NCBI GenBank assembly: GCA_024734495.1 | Contig: JALMQS010000136.1 | Span: 963,238 to 1,027,237 of the forward strand | DNA from: Forficula auricularia | Lineage: Eukaryota; Arthropoda; Insecta; Dermaptera; Forficulidae | Length of the DNA stretch: 64,000 nucleotides | Direction: 5' to 3' | In this document: piece after piece, positions 24,591 through 38,345 of the stretch | How positions within the stretch are numbered: the stretch's first letter is position 1 | How the letters are laid out: every line of letters starts with the position of its first letter | Notes under the pieces: generated by a model | The model's input: the letters and a program-made list of their open reading frames with translations, nothing else | What the model was told of the DNA's origin: nothing | Databases searched by the model: none | Translations under genes and position numbers: made by a program

Positions 24591-24690
24591 CAGTGTTTTT
24601 CAACCTTTTTCATGACGCGACCCCCTTAATATGGAAAAAAAATTGCGACCCCCTCCCCCTGATGTTTGTAACCTGTATTCTACATATTAT
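24591..24690 (+). mobile_element. hAT-like left end
   Basis: CAGTGTTTTTCAACCTTTTT followed by GCGACCCCC is a common hAT terminus. A possible partner end, AATGTTTCAAACACTG, finishes at about 25418, beyond the foldback at 25194-25395, but the flanks do not form a clear target duplication. Confidence 0.5.
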
Positions 24691-25193
24691 GTTACAAATA
24701 TCAAATCCGTACATTTTTTTAATTTTTTATAATTATTAGGTTTTGGCTAAATACACAATTAAGTACCTATAAAAGATATATTTTGCTTCGATTCGTTTTC
24801 GTTGGCTCAATCTTTTATTGGAGTACTGGGGTCTGAGATAAACAACAAAGCATACCTATATAGCTGGTATGGAAATTAACATTTTCTTAATAAAATGGAG
24901 TTTCAAAAACAAGATTAAAATTTTCAAACTGAAAAATTTTTGTTTAAAAAGTATGTAAAAAAACTAAGATTAAAAAAAAATACAATTTTGACTATTTTTG
25001 AAGAAATTATGAGCGAAAAACCGAAATCGTTTAAACCGGTGATCAAAAAATTATCAACATTTACCAGGAAGAGTTTTTTGGGTACTAAAAAAATGTCAAA
25101 AAATGAAGGAAACCAAAAGTTAAAATTTTTTAAACCGTCCGATTCGGGGTGGAATGCCTCAAATATATTTTTAAACTTTGTTTTTTTTTTTAT

Positions 25194-25395
25194 AATAATA
25201 AAACTTGAGCAAGATGCGAGGTAGGTTTCACTAAAAAGAAATAAAACAAAATTGAGTTTTGAATTCGATATATTTCGGAGGTGAGCCCATCATCAGGAGT
25301 CACCTCACCCCCGAAATATATCGAATTAAAAACTCAATTTTGTTTTATTTCTTTTTTGCGAAACCTACCTCGCATCTTGCTCAAGTTTTATTATT
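25194..25395. mobile_element. Foldback element with hammerhead-like motif on the minus strand
   Basis: The arms run from 25194 and from 25395 inward as a nearly perfect hairpin. On the minus strand: CTGATGA (complement of 25280-25286), a G/C stem, then GAAATATATCG. The arm ending GAAACCTACCT is shared with the element at 8.3 kb. The triplet expected for cleavage is missing, so it is probably inactive. Confidence 0.55.
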
Positions 25396-26108
25396 ATATT
25401 AAAATGTTTCAAACACTGGTCTATTGTATATAAAATAGATATTATATTGTAATTGGGATAATTCCCGTATAGTGAAAAAATAAAAATTTATTTAAACATT
25501 TCCTTGTTTATAATTCTGAAGCCCTTATCAAGTGATAATGGATATATTTGAATGAAGGGAGTTAGTAAATGTTTTGCTTATTTCCAGTAGGAAATGTTAT
25601 TTTATTTTATTAATTATATTCCAAATATTACGAGGACTTGACTCACCACTTCCGATCTTCTCTCTCTTCTAATACATTACAAAATTGGCTAAACTTTTCT
25701 TGTTTATTCATCTTTCGGTAAATAGTTCTGAAGCCTTTCTCAATTGATCATAGATATGTTTGAGGGAGTTATTAAATGCTCTGCTTATTTTCAGTAATGT
25801 TATTGTATTTAATTAATTATATTCAAATTATTTTGAGGGCTTCCTGACCTTTCCATCACAGGATACTGTAAAATTGCTAATTGTGAGTTTTAGAGTGGAT
25901 GTAAATGATTTTTAAATGACATTTAATGGTGTTGAATAATAGTAAAAAGGTACCTATACTAGCTCACCATATGCCAACTTCATCAGTTCACACAAATCAA
26001 ATGAAAGCAGCTTGACAATAAAGTAAATACAAATTAATAATGATATTCGAAACATTTAAGGCCGACTCCAGTTAAACTTACTCTTTTATGGTTGGATGAC
26101 AACTTATG

Positions 26109-26490
26109 GGCCGTCCATAAATTACGTCATACAGTAAGGGGGGGAGGGGGGAAGAGGCATCTAAGACAAAATGTGACAGGGGGCCCCGGGGATCTTAAAA
26201 TTGTGTTGTCACAAAAGTCAAATTAAAAAATTTAACAAATTTTCAAATATATTTTTTGGATTTCATGATATGAATAAAAATAAAGTTCAACTTGAAATTT
26301 ATTAAATCATTTTAGTTGAGTTTAATTCATAAAAAAAAAAATTATACATTTATTAAATTATTGGGTATAAAAGTGATAGTATGACGTCACAATACAGGGG
26401 GGACCCAATGAAAATGTGACAGAATGTGACGCAAAGGAAGGGGGTGGTCTTAAGTTCTTGAAATTCGTGTGACGTAATTTATGGACTGCC
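26109..26490. mobile_element. MITE with GGCCGTCCATAAATTACGTCA-type ends
   Basis: The left end GGCCGTCCATAAATTACG and the right end CGTAATTTATGGACTGCC are inverted repeats, continuing through TCA/TGA. The interior contains G-runs. I have met this kind of end in many arthropod genomes. No target duplication is evident and no frame is present. Confidence 0.7.
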
Positions 26491-26514
26491 TCCTAGCATT
26501 AGGTATATTAAAAC

Positions 26515-26673
26515 CGAGGGGTGAACCGCGATTTGAATTAGGTGTACACGTCTTTGGAATTATGTACAATTATTTTGGAATCATTAGATAATGCCCCTTC
26601 ATCTATTGTCTTCTACTTGGAAATGAAAATGGAAGTGGAAGTAGGTGTACACTATATTAGGTCGCACCCCTCG
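26515..26673. mobile_element. Small MITE-like inverted repeat beside the previous one
   Basis: CGAGGGGTG (26515-26523) faces CACCCCTCG (26665-26673), with TTAAAA outside and GGTGTACAC / GTGTACAC as inner inverted blocks. It lies 25 bp from the 26109-26490 element. Confidence 0.5.
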
Positions 26674-27667
26674 ATTAAAACTAATCATATTTATCTTTTT
26701 TTTTAAGCGAAATATTGGTAGTGAGTACAATATATTATAAATCGAATTATTATCAAATGTAAAGTTAAGTTTTTTTTATTTGTTACTATAGATACTAAAA
26801 ACAAGCTCAATTTCTTTATTAAGAGTCAAAATAGTAGCCATTTTTAGCTCAAAAATTCAGATGACACCAAACATTTGAAGGCTTGTTAATTTAAAGTTTA
26901 ATCATAAGTAAACGACCCATTTTTAAATGAAGGAAAATAAAAAAATCGAAAACAATAAAAGACACACCTTGAACTAGACACTTCAACACACACAAAAGAA
27001 CTTTTCTAGTAAAGTACTTTACGTGGAACGAATTGGTATATGAAAGAAATAAGGGAACGAGTAGAAGCATAGAATAGAAAGATGTAGAGGTGGTGGTGGA
27101 GGTAGAAAACTTTCCAGACAAAAGAATCAATGAAATCCTTAAATGAGAGACGAAGAGAGAGATCAAGTTGGCTCATCTTATGGATGGATCTATTATTTTT
27201 TATTTGTTATCTGACGCATTGAAATTCATCTCTATAAATCAATTTCAGAACAGAGATAAATAATAAAAAGGATTTTTTTATATTTATTTGAAAAATTCAA
27301 TAGAGGGTTCAAAACTAAGAGAAATATTTCATTTATCGTTTGGGTAATAAATTTCTCATCTACTTTAATATTCGAAAACTTCACATTTTCGTTATATAGA
27401 GATTTAACATGTTTCGACTATGTTTACTTTCACTCCGAAGTCGCTTGAAATTTTTTTTATTGATATTTAAAAAGTATAATATAAGAAAAAGGAAAAAGTA
27501 AAAGTTAAAATTGTTGATAAGTAGCAGAGTTAAGATTTCTAAAGGAAATCACCACTTAGTAAAAAATATTATATGAAGAAATCAATAAAATTTTCCTCTG
27601 ATTGATGCAAATAAATATATGTATTACATGATTTTTTTTTGTTTGTTTTTCTTGAATATGTACAGAT

Positions 27668-28447
27668 CAGTGGCGGTTGGTGACTTTCCAACCAGGGGAT
27701 GCTGTCAAAAAAGTAGACTTGATTTTTTGAAATTTTATTTTAATCTTTGTTTTTTTTTTTTGCAAATTTCATCGAATACGGCATCATTTTAGTTCTTTTT
27801 CAAATTTAACATTTTAAAAAATATATTTTGGGACCCTCGCCGCAAACGGATACTGCTTTGTGTGAGAGAGGGTAGAATTCAGAAATTAATTCTTGTTACT
27901 TAACTTCCACAGTCCCTGAGATGGAAATCGACCATCAGCCTGTCCTATAAGAAAAGCTTAAATTCTCCTAATTCTATTGCTATAAGCAAGCAATGACTTG
28001 TCTATATAGCACTCTTAGTTAATTATATTGAGATTTCTTAGAAATGGATTAGTCCAAAGATTCTCGAATCATCTTTATTTATTCTTGTTTTTTTATTATT
28101 TCTATTTTAATTGTTTCTCAGCGAGAACATTGTTTATTCAACTAAAACTCGTCTGGTCATCCTTGAACTGGAAGATATATCTACCAGGCAGGGGATTCAA
28201 ATCTGAGCCCTTTTGGGAAAACCATTCATTCTAATTGCCCCTTGAAACTATGCAACAATTTTATTTCATTTCGAGAAGCAATATACATACTTTTCAAAAA
28301 ATAAAAATAAAATTAAAATATTTGAAATTACGGATAATAATTTGAAAATTTAAATATCCTCCTGAAATTTTGAAGTCGACCTTTATACATTTATGAAAAT
28401 ACTCTAAATACTCTAAATACACAGCATCCATGGACCGAACGCCACTG
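27668..28447. mobile_element. Non-autonomous DNA transposon, about 780 bp
   Basis: Starts CAGTGGCGGTTGGTG with GGGGATGCTG further in; the complement of its end reads CAGTGGCGTTCGGTC with ATGGATGCTG. The imperfect terminal repeats extend about 35 bp. CAGTGG ends suit hAT-type elements. There is no transposase frame; the short open stretch inside (28028-28234) shows no recognisable domain. Confidence 0.65.
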
Positions 28448-28504
28448 ATATGTTCATATAATTTATTAAATAGAATTTATTTATGCTCAAATCTTTAGTT
28501 TTAA

Positions 28505-28570
28505 AATTTATATGTTACATAGTTTGTAGGTTTGACCTTCATTATCAGTCTTTTTAATTAGAAATATGCT
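28505..28570 (-). repeat. Solo hammerhead-type half
   Basis: The minus strand reads AAAAAGACTGATAATGAAGG, then TCAAACCTACAAAC, clearly related to the 57.7-kb core but with CTGATGA changed to CTGATAA and the GAAA lost. It is an isolated, inactive relic. Confidence 0.4.
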
Positions 28571-29120
28571 ATCTGCTTTATTTCTGGTGGGTTTAAATAC
28601 CCGATTGGATGTACTAGTAAATTCGTTTTGTTATAATAGTAATCTGGTCACTCAACAAACGAATATCAATTGAGACCACATCGATCTTTTATATAATATA
28701 TGTACCTGGTTGAAGTACCTATAAACAGCTAACGATCAAATGGGGAAGTTGGGCTTCCCACTTTTTTTGTTTCGGTATTTCAAATTTTTGAAACATTTTT
28801 TTAACATAAGACTACTTGAGAATTCAATTTTGATATTTAGGAAATAATGTGTATTTTTTATTATTCGATTTTAAGTTTTTTAAAGATTTAATTGCATTTA
28901 TTAGTTTTGGTTCTCGTTCTGATTTATATTAATTTGACACCCACACCTGAGTCACCTGGAAACGACTGGTTATTTATTCTCAGATGTTCAGTAAGAGAAT
29001 TTTATTTTTTCTGGTTTTTAAAACCGCGAAAATGTTCAACTACTCTAATTTTTACATTTCTCTTGGTTTCCTTTACGTATAAATTGCCTCGCTGTTCTAA
29101 CAAATAAATTAATTATGTTT

Positions 29121-29216
29121 ATATGTTTATTTTAAACAAGCTGACGTAAACCTCATTGATTTCTCCTTAGATAAATCAACTCTGCTACTCTCGGCAAACA
29201 GAATCTTTTCAATTAA
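29121..29216 (+). repeat. 90-bp dispersed module, copy 2
   Basis: Same block order as the other copies: CTCATTGATTTCTC, CAACTCTGCTACTCTCGGCA, then ATCTTTTCAATTA. Its left part is more diverged. Confidence 0.65.
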
Positions 29217-31069
29217 AAATATTATGATATATTTATTAAAAATAAATGAATTTTTCTTAGTTTTATGGATATAGCGATTATTATCGTAAAAGGGAGTTAG
29301 AACTTTTGAGCCCCGTCGATTGGCACTTACTTTGCATTGGCTCATTCCCTGTTGAAATTACACGACTTTCTCCATAAATAGCTTTCTTCATCTAACTCGA
29401 TGAAATAAATAAATAAATAAATAAATATATATGTAGGGATATATATAAAAAGAGCATGCTACCAGCAGGAGAGTATATCAGCTTCAAAAGTTTAATTTTC
29501 GTTTAGTTTATTACTCTTTACTTTCCTCGAGAAAAGTTTTTAACAACTTTTTAACACAGTTTTTTCCTCCCTCCCTCCCTCCCTCTCTCTGTCTTTTTCT
29601 AACTGACTCACTCTTATAGATTAATTAACAACACAACTTCGACATCGAATAAATACCTACTACTCATTCTTTCTCTCTGTGTTCAGTTAGTTGAATACTG
29701 ATCGAATGGGAAATTTTTTTCATTTATTTGTAAAATTCAAAAAAAAAAAAAAATTATTGAATACTAGCTGACGACCAAGTTTCGGCCTGGCGAGGGCCTT
29801 TCGTTCCGGAAATTATTTTTAAATAAACAGAGAAAATTTTGAATTGATTTGAAAATGATAATTATAATTAAAAATATGCCAATCTTCTAAACAAATAATT
29901 CTAGCGGTAGCGCCGCCATCTATATCTAACTAAAAAAAGTAATATCTACCTACTTACCTACCAAGCTCTATTTTATTAATATAGATAGATAGATAAATTA
30001 AATGAAAACATTATAGAGATATCGATTCGATAGATTAGTGTTTTAGGTATAACTACACATTAAACTGAGTAGGTAGTATATTTTTAAAACTATTTGCAAA
30101 GACTTTTTTCAGATTAAAAAAAAAAATCAAAATAAAACAAAACAAATCTCCATTTTCTTTATTAGTTTTATATTAAATTTTAGTAAGAACAATTTATACT
30201 AAAATATTTAAGTAAATTTAAAAGTGGTAACCGCAAAATTTTGGAAATTTAATGAAGATATCTGTGCAAACTATAGAGTGTGGATCGCTCAAGTTATATA
30301 GCTTCAAGTTTGTATAGTTTAAAAATGATCGCTCTCTTATACATCTAGTATTTATTGCTCCTTGTTACCGGGGAATTTAATGTATTATTTTTATCAGAGG
30401 ATTGAGTTTCCCGATAATTTTCTCCTAATAAATGTTGTCAATATAGAAAAGTTCAAATCGCTATTATATTTATTTCATATAATTGGACTGGAGTAGCCCA
30501 ACGTGGCCATTTTTAAACAATTTTTGTACCAGCGCAATTTTAATCAAATAATCATTTTAAAATATTAAACCATTAAGCCATTTTCAAATATATTTCAACT
30601 ACTTTTTTTTGACAAATTATTTTTTCCTATATAAATGTTCCACACTCCTTGAAGAGTATTGAAAGCCGATGACCCTCGTCTAGTAATAAATAATAAAATA
30701 AGATTGAAAGATCGAAACGAAACGAATAATTAATCTTAAACTTCATCAAAGTGTCCATTTTGATCATATGGAGAGAGAAGGGATGAATTATTTAATCTAT
30801 TTTGAAAACTATTTTTGATAGAGTAAAACTCATTAAAATTTATTTCCTTTCACTGACAAAGGGTAGAAAAAATACAAAACTCCCATGTGATTCATTAATG
30901 ATAGCATTTCTCTGATTCGATCAGCTTTTGAAATTATTTAATTAATTAATAATCCACCGTGTAAGATTAAAAAAAAACTTTCAGAATTGTCATTTAGTTA
31001 GAGGGTGGCTTTGTTATTTTTTTACGATTCCTCGTCGGTCTCTATTTCTTTTTTTTTCTTTTTTTCAAA

Positions 31070-31300
31070 AACATATTGCGCATGCGTTTGTAAAGAAGGC
31101 GGCGGCGTTTGGTTGGGAAGGTGGGCCGTGCAGGGGATTTTAGGGGGGACGGGTAAAAGAGCGAACGAGCTAGAGAGGAAAAGAATTCAAAGAGAAAGAG
31201 AGAAATGGTGGCAAATGGAAAGGGAAAAAGAGAGAGAGAGAGATAGAAAAAATGTGGGCGGACTGCTTGCTATTCGCTTTCACAATTGTGGGCGTATATA
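31070..31300. promoter_or_regulatory. CpG-rich island with NRF1-type site and GA tract
   Basis: GCGCATGCG at 31078-31086, GGCGGCGGCG, and a long GA-rich tract to 31250. Same ingredients as the 57.06-kb promoter and so a candidate alternative promoter in intron 2. The open stretch here (31005-31376) is GA-repeat low complexity. Confidence 0.4.
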
Positions 31301-33179
31301 CTTTACTTTTTCCTCATTCTCTCCTTGTGGACTACTTCTTCTCTCGAAACCCTTTTCAATACACAATCTAATTTAAGAATGAAATGTAAATAATTTATAG
31401 AATGAAAATAGTATTTTCAAATAAAAGGTGGATTTTATACTTTTTCTATTATCTTATTTTTTATTTATTTATTTTTTTTAAGGTTTTTTCTATTATTTTT
31501 AAAAAAATATCGCTCATTAAATAAAATAATGTGCTATAACATCATAGAGATAAATTTAAAATCGATCTTCATCATTCGGGTTCACTTATTCCTGAAAAGG
31601 TGAATCAACCCTTCTGACAGAACAATAAAAATAATCCACAACACCTCTCGGATCAAGTATTTGATCATCTATCTTGATTTTCTCTAGAAATTAAATATTT
31701 AGACCACGCTGAGTCCAGCAAGCAACAGAAAAATTATTCTTATTCTTTTTTTGTCGTTGTTTGTAAAAAATGAGTGAATTTTTTCATAAATTTAATTTAG
31801 GTATAAAAATCTCCTAAAAGTGGCCACTTTGGAGCACTCTATCACTGGCATTTTAAATCAAAATATATTTCAAAAAATTAATATTATTTCTACTTAAATA
31901 AGTCTTTATTAGGATACCTCACACATCGCCTCACACACTATGATAAAAAATATTTATTTTTTATTTTTGAGAGCATATAAAATTTGACATTTTCCAAAAT
32001 AATAATTGGATTAAAATTTTTGATTTTCTTGAAAATTAATACATACAATGTTCAAGTTTTAAGTTCTATACTATTTAGTACCTATACAAGTTACAATCCT
32101 TTAACATATGAAAAGAGAGATAAGCGGACATTATGGTGACAAATAGGAAGAGTAAAAAAATGCTTGAAAACAATAGATTATTGTTTATTATAACACTAAA
32201 AACATTTATAAAGTTATATTATGAAAGTGAAATAAATATAAAAAGTACTAAGGTATATTATAGAAGCAAACCATCATCAGCTATTTCAAAAATATTCTAT
32301 ATTTACCAAACTTATCTGACCATACCGATAATTATTTTATCGACTAGAGATGTAAATACTCAAGTTAGCCTGAAGTACCTATATAGTGAATAATGTCTGC
32401 TATATTTATAATTTAATTTTTTAGCTTTAATTAAAAAATCTGCTATTATTGTCTAATATATAATTTATTTGCTCTATAGAATGTGATTTTTATTTTGAGA
32501 AACAATTTATCAAACTTGGCACCAAAGTTTCAACATTAAAATTATTATCTTACTTGAATTGTTTGTATTCTTCCAATGAAACCATCTTCATAGATCTCCC
32601 TAAAATAGCTCAGCTATCCATTTGGATTCCTCCATCATCCAACTCTTGTTATTTTGCTTTCTCTCTTTCTCTATTTCACCCTATCTTTTCTTTTTTATTC
32701 CTACCCGGAAAAAAGAACAAAACTTTTCCCCTCCTAGAGTTCTTATCTAGAGACCAATAAAGACAATTGGCATCATTAGTTTATGACCAAGTTGGATTTA
32801 TTTATTTTTTTTATGTGAAAAACTGTTGTAAAAACTTACATTTTGTACAAACACACGAGATTCTAAAAGATTGTGATGTTTTACTTTTATTATTTGCTTA
32901 ACAAATGTTTAGAGAAATGTCAACGGAAACTTGAACGTAAAAGACTTTAAGCAAATTAGAAAGAAAAAGTAATTACTGAATCCAACTATCTCTTATAATT
33001 AAATCATGTATTATATACACTCAAGAGAACAAAATCAGGCTTAACTTGTGCATACTACGTAGGTATAGCTTTCACTTGCCATGTAAATAGGATGTAATAA
33101 CAATCCAACATCAAACAAATATAATTAAATCATTAACTGGAAAATTAAAACTGAATTCTGACCCCTGCCCAGCCCATAA

Positions 33180-33284
33180 AATTCCCTCTTCTTCATTTTA
33201 CGATGGAGGAGCCAACCCAGGCCTTTAGGGGATGAACTTTTTTGGTGTAACTTCTTCTCTCATCATTTCATTAATAAAAAAAAC
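33180..33284 (+). repeat. LINE/SINE 3' tail fragment
   Basis: CGATGGAGGAGCCAACCC, GGCCTTTAGGGGATG and TGGTGTAACTTCTTCT lead into an A-rich end, as in the 39.4-kb SINE. The 5' part is absent. Confidence 0.5.
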
Positions 33285-36200
33285 AATAAAAAATATAATT
33301 TACCCAGAAATTATTTATAAGATCATTATTATGATCGAGTACAGAGTCTTAAGTCTGGTTTGACGCAACCACCCTCTCATGCACAACTCTTCAACTTCTC
33401 TAAAGTCATAAAATATATTTTATTAAATAGTTATCTATTTATAAAAAAATTATAACTCATGACCTTTATTTTCTTTAATATTCTTAAAGAAATACGATTT
33501 CTCTAAATTTATACTCAGTAAATACATTTTTTTTTTTTTATAAATTCAGAAAAAAAATTAAGAAATGTATTTAGAGTAAAGGAGTGGGGATCCGGTAAAT
33601 TATTCTCGAACCTAAACTAGATTATGCTCAAAATTTACTGTTTTAAGTTATAGTACACTCAGACAGCCTAATGACTTTTTGGGCTCTTTGGACTATAAAA
33701 CGCTTCTTTTTTGAGAAAATTCACCAATTTTTTATAAAAGCTGTTGTACATTTCCCTTTAATACTCAAGAAATAGAAGTTGCATTGATTTTATTTGAATT
33801 AGAAGACTTCAAAAATAATTTCTCTACTTTCACTTATTCATTGAAAACGAAAGTAAAAATACCAATTATACTAATTATAGATACTATGATATTTATATAT
33901 TTTTCAAGAGATTATTTGGTTTTTTTAAATTGTAATTTTATTATTTTGAAAGTCTTTGCGTCCAACTATTGTCACAAAAATGCAACTCTTTGCAACCATT
34001 TGTATAGTTATATAGTAGCAAAATTACCAGTCCCAAATGAGTTTCATTTTAGTCCTGTACGAATTTATTTTTATAATGTAATATAATGGACTACAATTTA
34101 CATTTATTAATACCCCTTTATATATAGTTCAGTTCTTAAATTAGTTCTTTATTTAGTGGGATCTCGGGTAGCTCTTTTCGTTGTTGTTCATCATTTTCCA
34201 TTTTCTATTCACTAATTGATTCAGTTGTTAAATGCAAATTAATATTAATAGCTTACTCTCTTATTATATAGTTATATAGATATAGGTGTGTGAGTGGTGT
34301 AATTGGTGGCTGGAGCAGAGCAACCCTTCGTAATAATACATTAAATCCTTCTAAATTGGAGAAAAGGACAAATGAGCTCAGAGGTAAATGACGAAAGACG
34401 AAACTTCCTTTCCATTCCACTCTTTACCTTCATTGTGTAGCTGACTACAAGACAACGACGAATCTACTACAGCTACCTGTTGTTCTTGTTGTTGCCATTT
34501 TACTTAAAAGGTGTTAAGATGAATCAAATTATATAATTTTATTTAACAATTACCTAAATTAGAGATACCCACTTAACCAGGATTCCAAGGAACATATAAT
34601 TTGTGATAAATTCAGATAATTAACCAAAAATAATTTAAAGTTAATTTTAAAGTAAAGGTGTACTAATTTTAAAATATTTTCTTATCAGTAGTAGCAGAGT
34701 AGTTTATTTTTAAAAGGAAATTAATAATGGTGAAGTATATATATATTGATTAATCAGCAATTAACAGTGAACAAAACATATTTACCCATAAGCATGTTTG
34801 TTTATGGACGGTCGCCAATAGATATTAGGGGATAATTTTACCTTAAAAAGATTTTATTTGCCGAGGTAGCTGAGTTCTTCATTCATAAAGACAAATCAAT
34901 GAGGTTGTCTTCTTCTTAAATAAATAAATAAATAATTCTTCTTGAAGCAAATAAATATATACATATATATATATATATCAATAATTTATATGTTACAGAC
35001 TATTGTTTATTTGCATAAAGCCGAGGAAAACCTTATTTATTTATCTTATTGGTGATTTATAATTAATTATTAATTATGTTTATATATCTCGAAGAGAAAT
35101 TATGACTTTCAATATTTATTTATATATGCATTAATGAATGTTTATATTATAAAATATATATAAATTATATTTGCATCAAGCAGAGCCCACCCTTGATGGT
35201 ATTTTTGGTTCAGGTAAATTTACTTAATTTTTTGCTCTGAATTTATTTTCAATCTATCACAAAAATTCAACATTGAATAGATTCCTATTTGTGAATAAAT
35301 TTAAGCAAATTTTCACTCAAGTAGACTTTCCCTCAAAAACTTGCAGCAAGATTTACCATATTATGAAAACTTTAGCTGGATCTATATCTATATATACCAT
35401 TTCAACTTTAAATTGAAATTAATCAATTTCAAAAGGAATAAAATCAATTTCATTCGGGACTAATCACAATGACTATTCTGAATTCAAAATTAATTAATGC
35501 CATTTTGAAATTAATTATTCACATTTTGAAATTGAATAATTCCTATTTCATGATAAAAAGGGATAGTTTGGAAGACGACGTGTGTGAAAATTTAAAAAAA
35601 TGAAATTGTAAAAATTTTCTTGACTAGAATTGGTATTCTTCCGTTGGTAAACAGCGCTGACTGGTGGTCAAGATAAAAACCAACACAATCGGGTCATATT
35701 TATTTTTATTGTATAAAGAAAATTATTAAAAAAACAAACAAAACAAATAAGATAAATTATTAGTTTGTTGATTACTATCTTATGCAATATTAAGTGCTTT
35801 ATTTAAATATTCTTCAGCATCTCAATTTTGAAAAATTACTCTGGATGACATGATTGAAAACTGTTCTGCTTACCCGTTTGTTTTAGTTATATTTTTGACC
35901 ATGAGATTGCTTAGTGCCAAGAACCACTCACCAATAGCAGAGTTGTTGATTTTATAAGATTAACACATCTTCTGCTTGATACATTTGTGTATATATATTT
36001 GCACCAATCACAGAATACCGACTTTGAGTTATTCTTAAAAAAAACTTGCATGAAACTTACATAGTGTATGTAATTCAGGATTTAAGAACATCTTAACATT
36101 TTCTGTACAGTTTCATTAAATATAATAAATACATTTTTATAATTCAACATTTTTCTTTATCCTTTTTATTTCAAATGCTTAAGAGATATTATATAAATAT

Positions 36201-38139
36201 ATATGTATACCTACATTTACATTTTGACAATATCTATGTGCAATTAAAAAGAAATTAGTGGTAAATAGAAACGTTTTAAATGTTTCACGAGGGAATTTTA
36301 ATTACCAATTATTTCTCTCTTTCTCCTGCATCATGTTTTCATGTATATATTAGGTATATACAGATTTACGATATTGTACTTAACACCCAATTACGACTAC
36401 CTGTTGTTACTGGAAGCAAGTTTTTCTTATGGAATACAAATCTAGAATACATTCTACAATCTACTACTATAACAACAATAACCATCATGCATTAAAACAG
36501 TTGATATCTAGTTAAATACAATTTGCATAAGAAATACTAATGTACAAGCATTTCAGGAAAGGAAAATTCTAATAAGAAATTATTTGTGGAGATTTGTATT
36601 TATAGAGAAATATATCCTAAACTTTTTAATTGTAAAAACCATATTTTAATTTTAATTAATTAACTTTTGAAAATATAAAAAATAAAAAAAGATTCATATA
36701 TTGATTCAACTTTTCAATTTGATAATTCAATAATTTATTTTTTTTGTACCCTCTCAATCTTGGACTTCAGTTGGTTAGTCTGACAAACACATAAATAAAC
36801 ACCTACTCCCTATTCTTGCTTTTCTAAGCTCAAAGATTTACCAATTTTAATTTTTCCAAAAATCCTTCTTATCATATTTTTGGCTTTAAAATTTCATTTA
36901 CCTGAAATTTACTATTTTTGAAATATAGTTAGGTAGTGATGGAACTAATGCGGCAATCCGCGAGATGGCGTAGGCATACAAAAGAGTCAGTTCGTCTATC
37001 TGTCCTATCTTTTTATATTACTTCTATGAATATCCTTTGTTCTGACATAATACAACCTTATATTGCAACGTGTACATTCTCTTTATTAACTATTTATATT
37101 AAACATTAAATTACATCTCCTAAATGTGTGTTATATTCATTTATACCAATTCCGCTGGCGTATACTCGCTATCAGGTAGGTACTTCAATGAGCATAAAAA
37201 AATGTGGATGAACCTCTTATCAATTTTAACCTACTAAATTTAAAGTAATTTTCGATTTTTCTTATAAGTTTGAGGAAATTATCTAAATATAGGTAAGTAA
37301 AAATTTCACCTTTCTAGCTTGCCCAGAATTACCTAAATTTTCGGACACCCACATTTCTTGTTAACTAATTTATCTATTCATAATAGATTTAAATGTTTAG
37401 GGATCGCAACATCTAAGCTCTAATTAAATGTGTTGAGCTATTTAGTTTGCTGAATGGAACGTTTAGACTCGGTTTTTACTCGAGTAACTAAAATAAAAAA
37501 AAAGGAAAAATTCTATGCTGTCTTTACTCAACGGTGAAACATTTCTAAACTTTTTTTAGTTTTAAGAATTTGAATTGCAATTCACTATTTTTATATTTTA
37601 ACTTAATTTATTAAAGTAGTAATTCATTTAAGAGGAGCAAGACAGCTAGGACCTGTATCAAGTTCTTTTTTTTTGGGATACCTATTTGCTAATATTATTC
37701 TATTTAAGAAAATGTAGATATTTTGAATCGAAAAATGTGTATATATTATTATGCCTTATAATACAAGAAATGATATTAAACACTTTCTAACATCTATTCA
37801 TATACTCAAAAACAGGGTTATAATCTTTGATTTACAAAGCTAAAACCTTGGGTTAAATGACAGAGAAACTAACCTTATTTTTGAGATTATTTCCTATATC
37901 ATAGAATTTTATTTGATACCGTTCAAGAAACATTCAATAGTTGAAGAATAGTTATGTTAGTGTTAACTGTTGAGTATGCTAAACGCCCCTATTGTCAAAT
38001 TTAGTTCATACCATTTGGTGCACATCTTCTAGTTCATTTTGCATTTTACATTAAAATTTTATTTTTATATTTATTTATTTTGTATTTTTATAACTCTTAT
38101 TCTTCAATTAATTAATCGAACTAATTAATCCCTTGATTT

Positions 38140-38345
38140 ATCTTAGACTTCTAGAGACTAGAACCCGCTTCGTGCCAAGTTCTTTTCAGTGACGTAGAAC
38201 CTTCGGTTGTCTAAGACACACATTATTCAACTCCAGCCCATCCCCTAAAATCTCTTTTTTTCATAATCAAGGACTCAATTCAGTCCTAGAGGAATTATTT
38301 CTTCTTGATGTTAATCCATCTCACATCACTATCATTAAAAAAATA
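38140..38345 (+). repeat. LINE-like 3' end fragment
   Basis: CCAGCCCATCCCCTAAAATC and CATCACTATCATTAAAAAAA resemble the tail shared by the LINE and SINE copies. A diverged older insertion. Confidence 0.35.

Larger units (their letters stand above)
24111..31000 (-). other. Intron 2, middle: DNA-transposon-rich
   Basis: It carries a hAT-like left end (24591), a long hairpin (25194-25395), two MITE-like elements (26109-26490 and 26515-26673), a 780-bp non-autonomous DNA element (27668-28447), a solo hammerhead-type half (about 28505-28570), the 90-bp module at 29121 and simple repeats near 29400-29600 and 29985. No coding segment is supported. Confidence 0.55.

Noticed and set aside
29401..29600. 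AATA and CCCT tandem tracts as a possible functional array
   Set aside because: Ordinary microsatellites of a few units, as elsewhere in the window (34.92, 34.96, 40.40, 48.47, 53.63 and 60.77 kb).
31005..31376. 123-codon plus-strand frame
   Set aside because: It is a Phe run followed by Arg/Glu repeats encoded by the GA tract; no recognisable protein.
33784..34086. 100-codon plus-strand frame
   Set aside because: AT-rich hydrophobic reading with no similarity that I recognise and no promoter or splice signals.
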